This document shows positions 62,201 through 64,000 of a DNA stretch of 64,000 bases, piece after piece; within the stretch, counting starts at the first letter, position 1, and each line of letters starts with the position of its first letter. A model generated the notes under the pieces. That model was not told the origin of the DNA. It made no database searches and saw only the letters and a program-made list of their open reading frames with translations. The stretch is from Cinclus cinclus (Eukaryota; Chordata; Aves; Passeriformes; Cinclidae). The stretch lies in assembly GCF_963662255.1 (NCBI RefSeq), contig NC_085052.1, positions 35,536,654 to 35,600,653 of the forward strand. The letters run 5' to 3'. The translations under genes were made by a program, and so were the position numbers.

Positions 62201-63823
62201 GTTAAGAGAAGCAAGGAACCATTGTGACCCAATGCAGGCTAACAATCTAATGATCCCTTGTGACACCAATGGGCCTAAAAGGGCCAGGGATGAATTGTGA
62301 AAGCATGGGGCCCAAGTAAAACCTGGTACAATTATGCCACCATGGAGGCCAAGAATCAAATGATTCATTGTGACATCAAGTGGCCTAAAAGGGCATGGGA
62401 TGCATTGTGACAGCACAGGGGTTAAGAGAAGCAAGGAACCATTGTGACCCAATGCAGGCTAACAATCTAATGATCCCTTGTGACACCAGGGGGCGCAAAA
62501 GGACCACGGATCGACTCTGACAGCATGGGGACCTATGGAAGCAAGGAACCATTATGACACCATGAAGGCCAAGAATCAAATGGTTCATTGTAAGACCAAG
62601 TGGCCTAAAAGGGCTTGGAATGCATTGAGACACCACAGAGGTTAAGAGAAGCAAGGAACCATTGTGACCCAATGCAGGCTAACAATCTAATGATCCCTTG
62701 TGGCACCAGGGGGTATAAAAAGGGCCAGGGATGGATTGTTACAGCACAGGGACCAATAGAAGCAAGGATCTATTATGCCTCCGTGGAGGCCAAGAATCAA
62801 ATGATTCATTGTGACATCAAGTGGCCTAAAAGAGCATGGGATGCATTGTGACAGCACAGGGGTTAAGAGAAGCAAGGAACCATTGTGACCCAATGGAGGC
62901 TAACAATCTAATAATCCCTTGTGCAACCAATGGGCGTAAAAGGGGCAGTGATGAATTGTGAAAGCATGGGGCCCAATTAAAACCTGGTACAATTACGCCA
63001 CCATGGAGGCCAAGAATCAAATGATTCATTGCGACATCAAGTGGCCTTAAAGGGCATGGGATGCATTGTGACAGCACAGGGGTTAAGAGAAGCAAGGAAC
63101 CATTGTGACCCAATGCAGGCTAACAATCTAAGAATCCCTTTTGAAACCAGGGGGCGCAAAAGGACCACGGATGAACTCTGACATCAAGGGGACCAATAGA
63201 ATCAAGGAAACATTATGACACCATGAAGGCCAAGAATCAAATGGTTCATTGTGACATCAAGTGTCCTAAAAAGGCTTGGAATGCATTGTGACACCACAGA
63301 GGTTAAGAGAAGCAAGGAACCATTGTGACCCAATGCAGGCTAACAATCTAATGATCCCTTGTGACACCAATGGGCCTAAAAGGGGCAGGGATGAATTGTG
63401 AAAGCATGGGGCCCAATTAAACCCTGGTACAAATATGCCACCATGGAGGCCAAGAATCAAATGATTCATTGTGACATCAAGTGGCCTAAAAGGGCATGGG
63501 ATGCATTGTGACACCACAGGGGTTAAGAGAAGCAAGGAACCATTGTGACCCAATGCAGGCTAACAATCTAAGAATCCCTTTTGACACCAAGGGGCGCAAA
63601 AGGTCCACGGATGAACTCTGACAGCAAGGGGACCTATAGAAGCAAGGAACCATTATGACACCATGTAGGCCAAGAATCAAATGGTTCATTGTAAGACCAA
63701 GTGGCCTAAAAGGGCTTGGAATGCATTGTGACACCACAGAGGTTAAGAGAAGCAAGGAACCATTGTGACCCAATGCAGGCTAGCAATCTAATGATCCCTT
63801 GTGGCACCAGGGGGTATAAAAAG
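53243..63823 (+). promoter_or_regulatory. Recurring TATA-like boxes in type-ii satellite units
   Basis: TATAAAAAG (or close to it) occurs at 53243, 53463, 55002, 56544, 57645, 58527, 59409, about 59850, 60731, 61172, 62714 and 63815. It always lies in the type-ii unit, directly after CCAGGGGG (or a variant), and a GGACCAATAG (CCAAT) follows about 35 bp downstream. The word derives from the GCCTAAAAGG of the other unit types by a small change, so it may be neutral. Promoter function is inference. Confidence 0.35.
55090..57830. repeat. Higher-order repeat, copy 1 segment
   Basis: This segment recurs 6,170 bp downstream (28 units of 220 bp plus 10 bp) at about 99.6% identity. The unit-type order in both copies is iii, iv, iii, iv, iii, i, ii, iii, i, iii, i, ii. 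Upstream of about 55,090 the similarity at this offset falls to about 97%, so 55,090 is the approximate left edge of the recently homogenised segment. Confidence 0.9.
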
Positions 63824-64000
63824 GGCCAGGGATGGATTGTTACAGCACGGGGACCAATAGAAGCAAGGATCTATTATGCCACCGTGGAGGCCAAGAATCA
63901 AATGATTCATTGTGACATCAAGTGGCCTAAAAGTGCATGGGATGCATTGTGACAGCACAGGGGTTAAGAGAAGCAAGGATCCATTGTGACCCAATGGAGG
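61260..64000. repeat. Higher-order repeat, copy 2 segment, cut by window end
   Basis: The match to 55,090-57,830 reaches the last base of the window, so the true copy is longer. The few differences found by eye are mostly single substitutions, for example at 61,461, 61,648, 61,972, 62,419, 62,629, 62,832, 63,493 and 63,556. Confidence 0.9.

Larger units (their letters stand above)
44918..62496 (+). promoter_or_regulatory. Array of CTCF-like motifs in the satellite
   Basis: ACACCAGGGGGCG occurs exactly at 44918, 53012, 55432, 56313, 57855, 58295, 59178, 59619, 60060, 60941, 61602 and 62483. About eleven more copies carry one or two changes, for example 54771 (AGGTGGCGC) and 58,738 (CTACCAGGGGG). 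The vertebrate CTCF core is commonly written CCASYAGRKGGCR; the satellite word matches 12 of 13 positions. Half of the exact copies also carry the following C. All lie on the plus strand, and spacings in the right array are near-exact multiples of 220 bp (440, 441, 661, 881). The motifs sit in unit types i and iv. Binding is inference. Confidence 0.6.
51992..64000. repeat. 220-bp satellite array with nested 36-37 bp subunits
   Basis: About 54 tandem 220-bp units run to the window end. Each divides into six subunits of 37, 37, 36, 37, 37 and 36 bp, with starts ATTGTGACATC, ATTGTGACAGC, ATTGTGACCC, CTTGTGACACC, ATTGTGAAAGC and ATTATGCCACC. Shared internal words are GGGGCCTAAAAG and AGCAAGGAACC. 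The first three and last three align as 110-bp half-units. The second half exists in at least four types: (i) CACCAGGGGGCGCAAAAGG; (ii) GGGGGTATAAAAAGGG; (iii) CCAATGGGCCTAAAAGGGG; (iv) GGATCCCATTTGACACC followed by AGGGGGCGTAAAAG. Short open frames of about 68-141 codons on the minus strand and 78 on the plus strand recur in each unit, but 220 is not a multiple of three, so the frame changes at every unit. The family name is not recognised. Confidence 0.96.

Noticed and set aside
44380..63994. Dozens of near-identical 95-codon minus-strand frames and 68- to 78-codon frames, one set per satellite unit
   Set aside because: They are the same repeat translated again and again. The 220-bp period shifts the frame at each unit, neighbouring frames overlap, and there is no initiation context or family similarity. 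Open frames on both strands indicate low stop density and not coding selection.
44326..64000. CRISPR-like array (37-bp repeats at regular spacing)
   Set aside because: The subunits are contiguous, with no unique spacers and gradual divergence between copies. The surroundings are vertebrate DNA.
44326..64000. Centromeric satellite with CENP-B boxes
   Set aside because: I found no convincing CENP-B-box-like word in the unit consensus. Centromere function cannot be claimed from sequence alone.

Overview
The window looks like bird chromosomal DNA, most likely from a songbird. The grounds are solo LTRs of avian-type retroviruses, a weak CR1-like LINE tail, AT-rich non-coding sequence without SINEs, and a large tandem satellite. 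The taxon is an inference. I find no host protein-coding gene, no RNA gene and nothing prokaryotic. All supportable coding capacity lies in one endogenous retrovirus (ERV).

Positions 1-44,325 are mostly unremarkable AT-rich intergenic or intronic sequence with retroelement relics. These are a 35-nt pure C tract (296-330), a weak CR1 tail (about 5,095-5,200), and a 1.5-kb solo LTR on the minus strand carrying its own CpG-rich block (14,744-16,248, duplication TTTAC). Two further solo LTRs belong to the family of the full-length ERV and lie in opposite orientation: 30,921-31,620 (+, duplication GCAGG) and 38,639-39,349 (-, duplication TCTTG). Another LTR with TGTTA...TAACA ends sits at 40,453-40,918 (-).

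A tandem satellite begins at about 44,326 and runs past the end of the window, giving about 12.9 kb of satellite once the ERV is subtracted. Its structure is nested. Subunits of 36-37 bp that begin ATTGTGAC (or a variant) are grouped in threes (110 bp) and sixes (220 bp). The 220-bp units come in four recognisable types. Their order repeats with a period of 6,170 bp (28 units): 61,260-64,000 is about 99.6% identical to 55,090-57,830. Two unit types carry ACACCAGGGGGCG, a near-consensus CTCF core, always in the same orientation. Another type carries TATAAAAAG.

Inside the satellite, at 45,218-51,986, sits a full-length ERV without env, flanked by CACCA/CACAA. It has a Lys1,2-type primer binding site, a membrane-like pre-Gag segment with a Pro/Glu/Asp repeat, a Gag region, protease, reverse transcriptase, RNase H and integrase. 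The 1,091-codon pol frame keeps the RT, RNase H and integrase catalytic residues. Gag is divided by an in-frame TAG, a second TAG separates Gag from protease, and the protease is split between two frames around a run of six Cs. The two LTRs differ by 15 substitutions and one 1-bp indel (about 2.2%), so the insertion is fairly young but not new. It arrived after the satellite existed.
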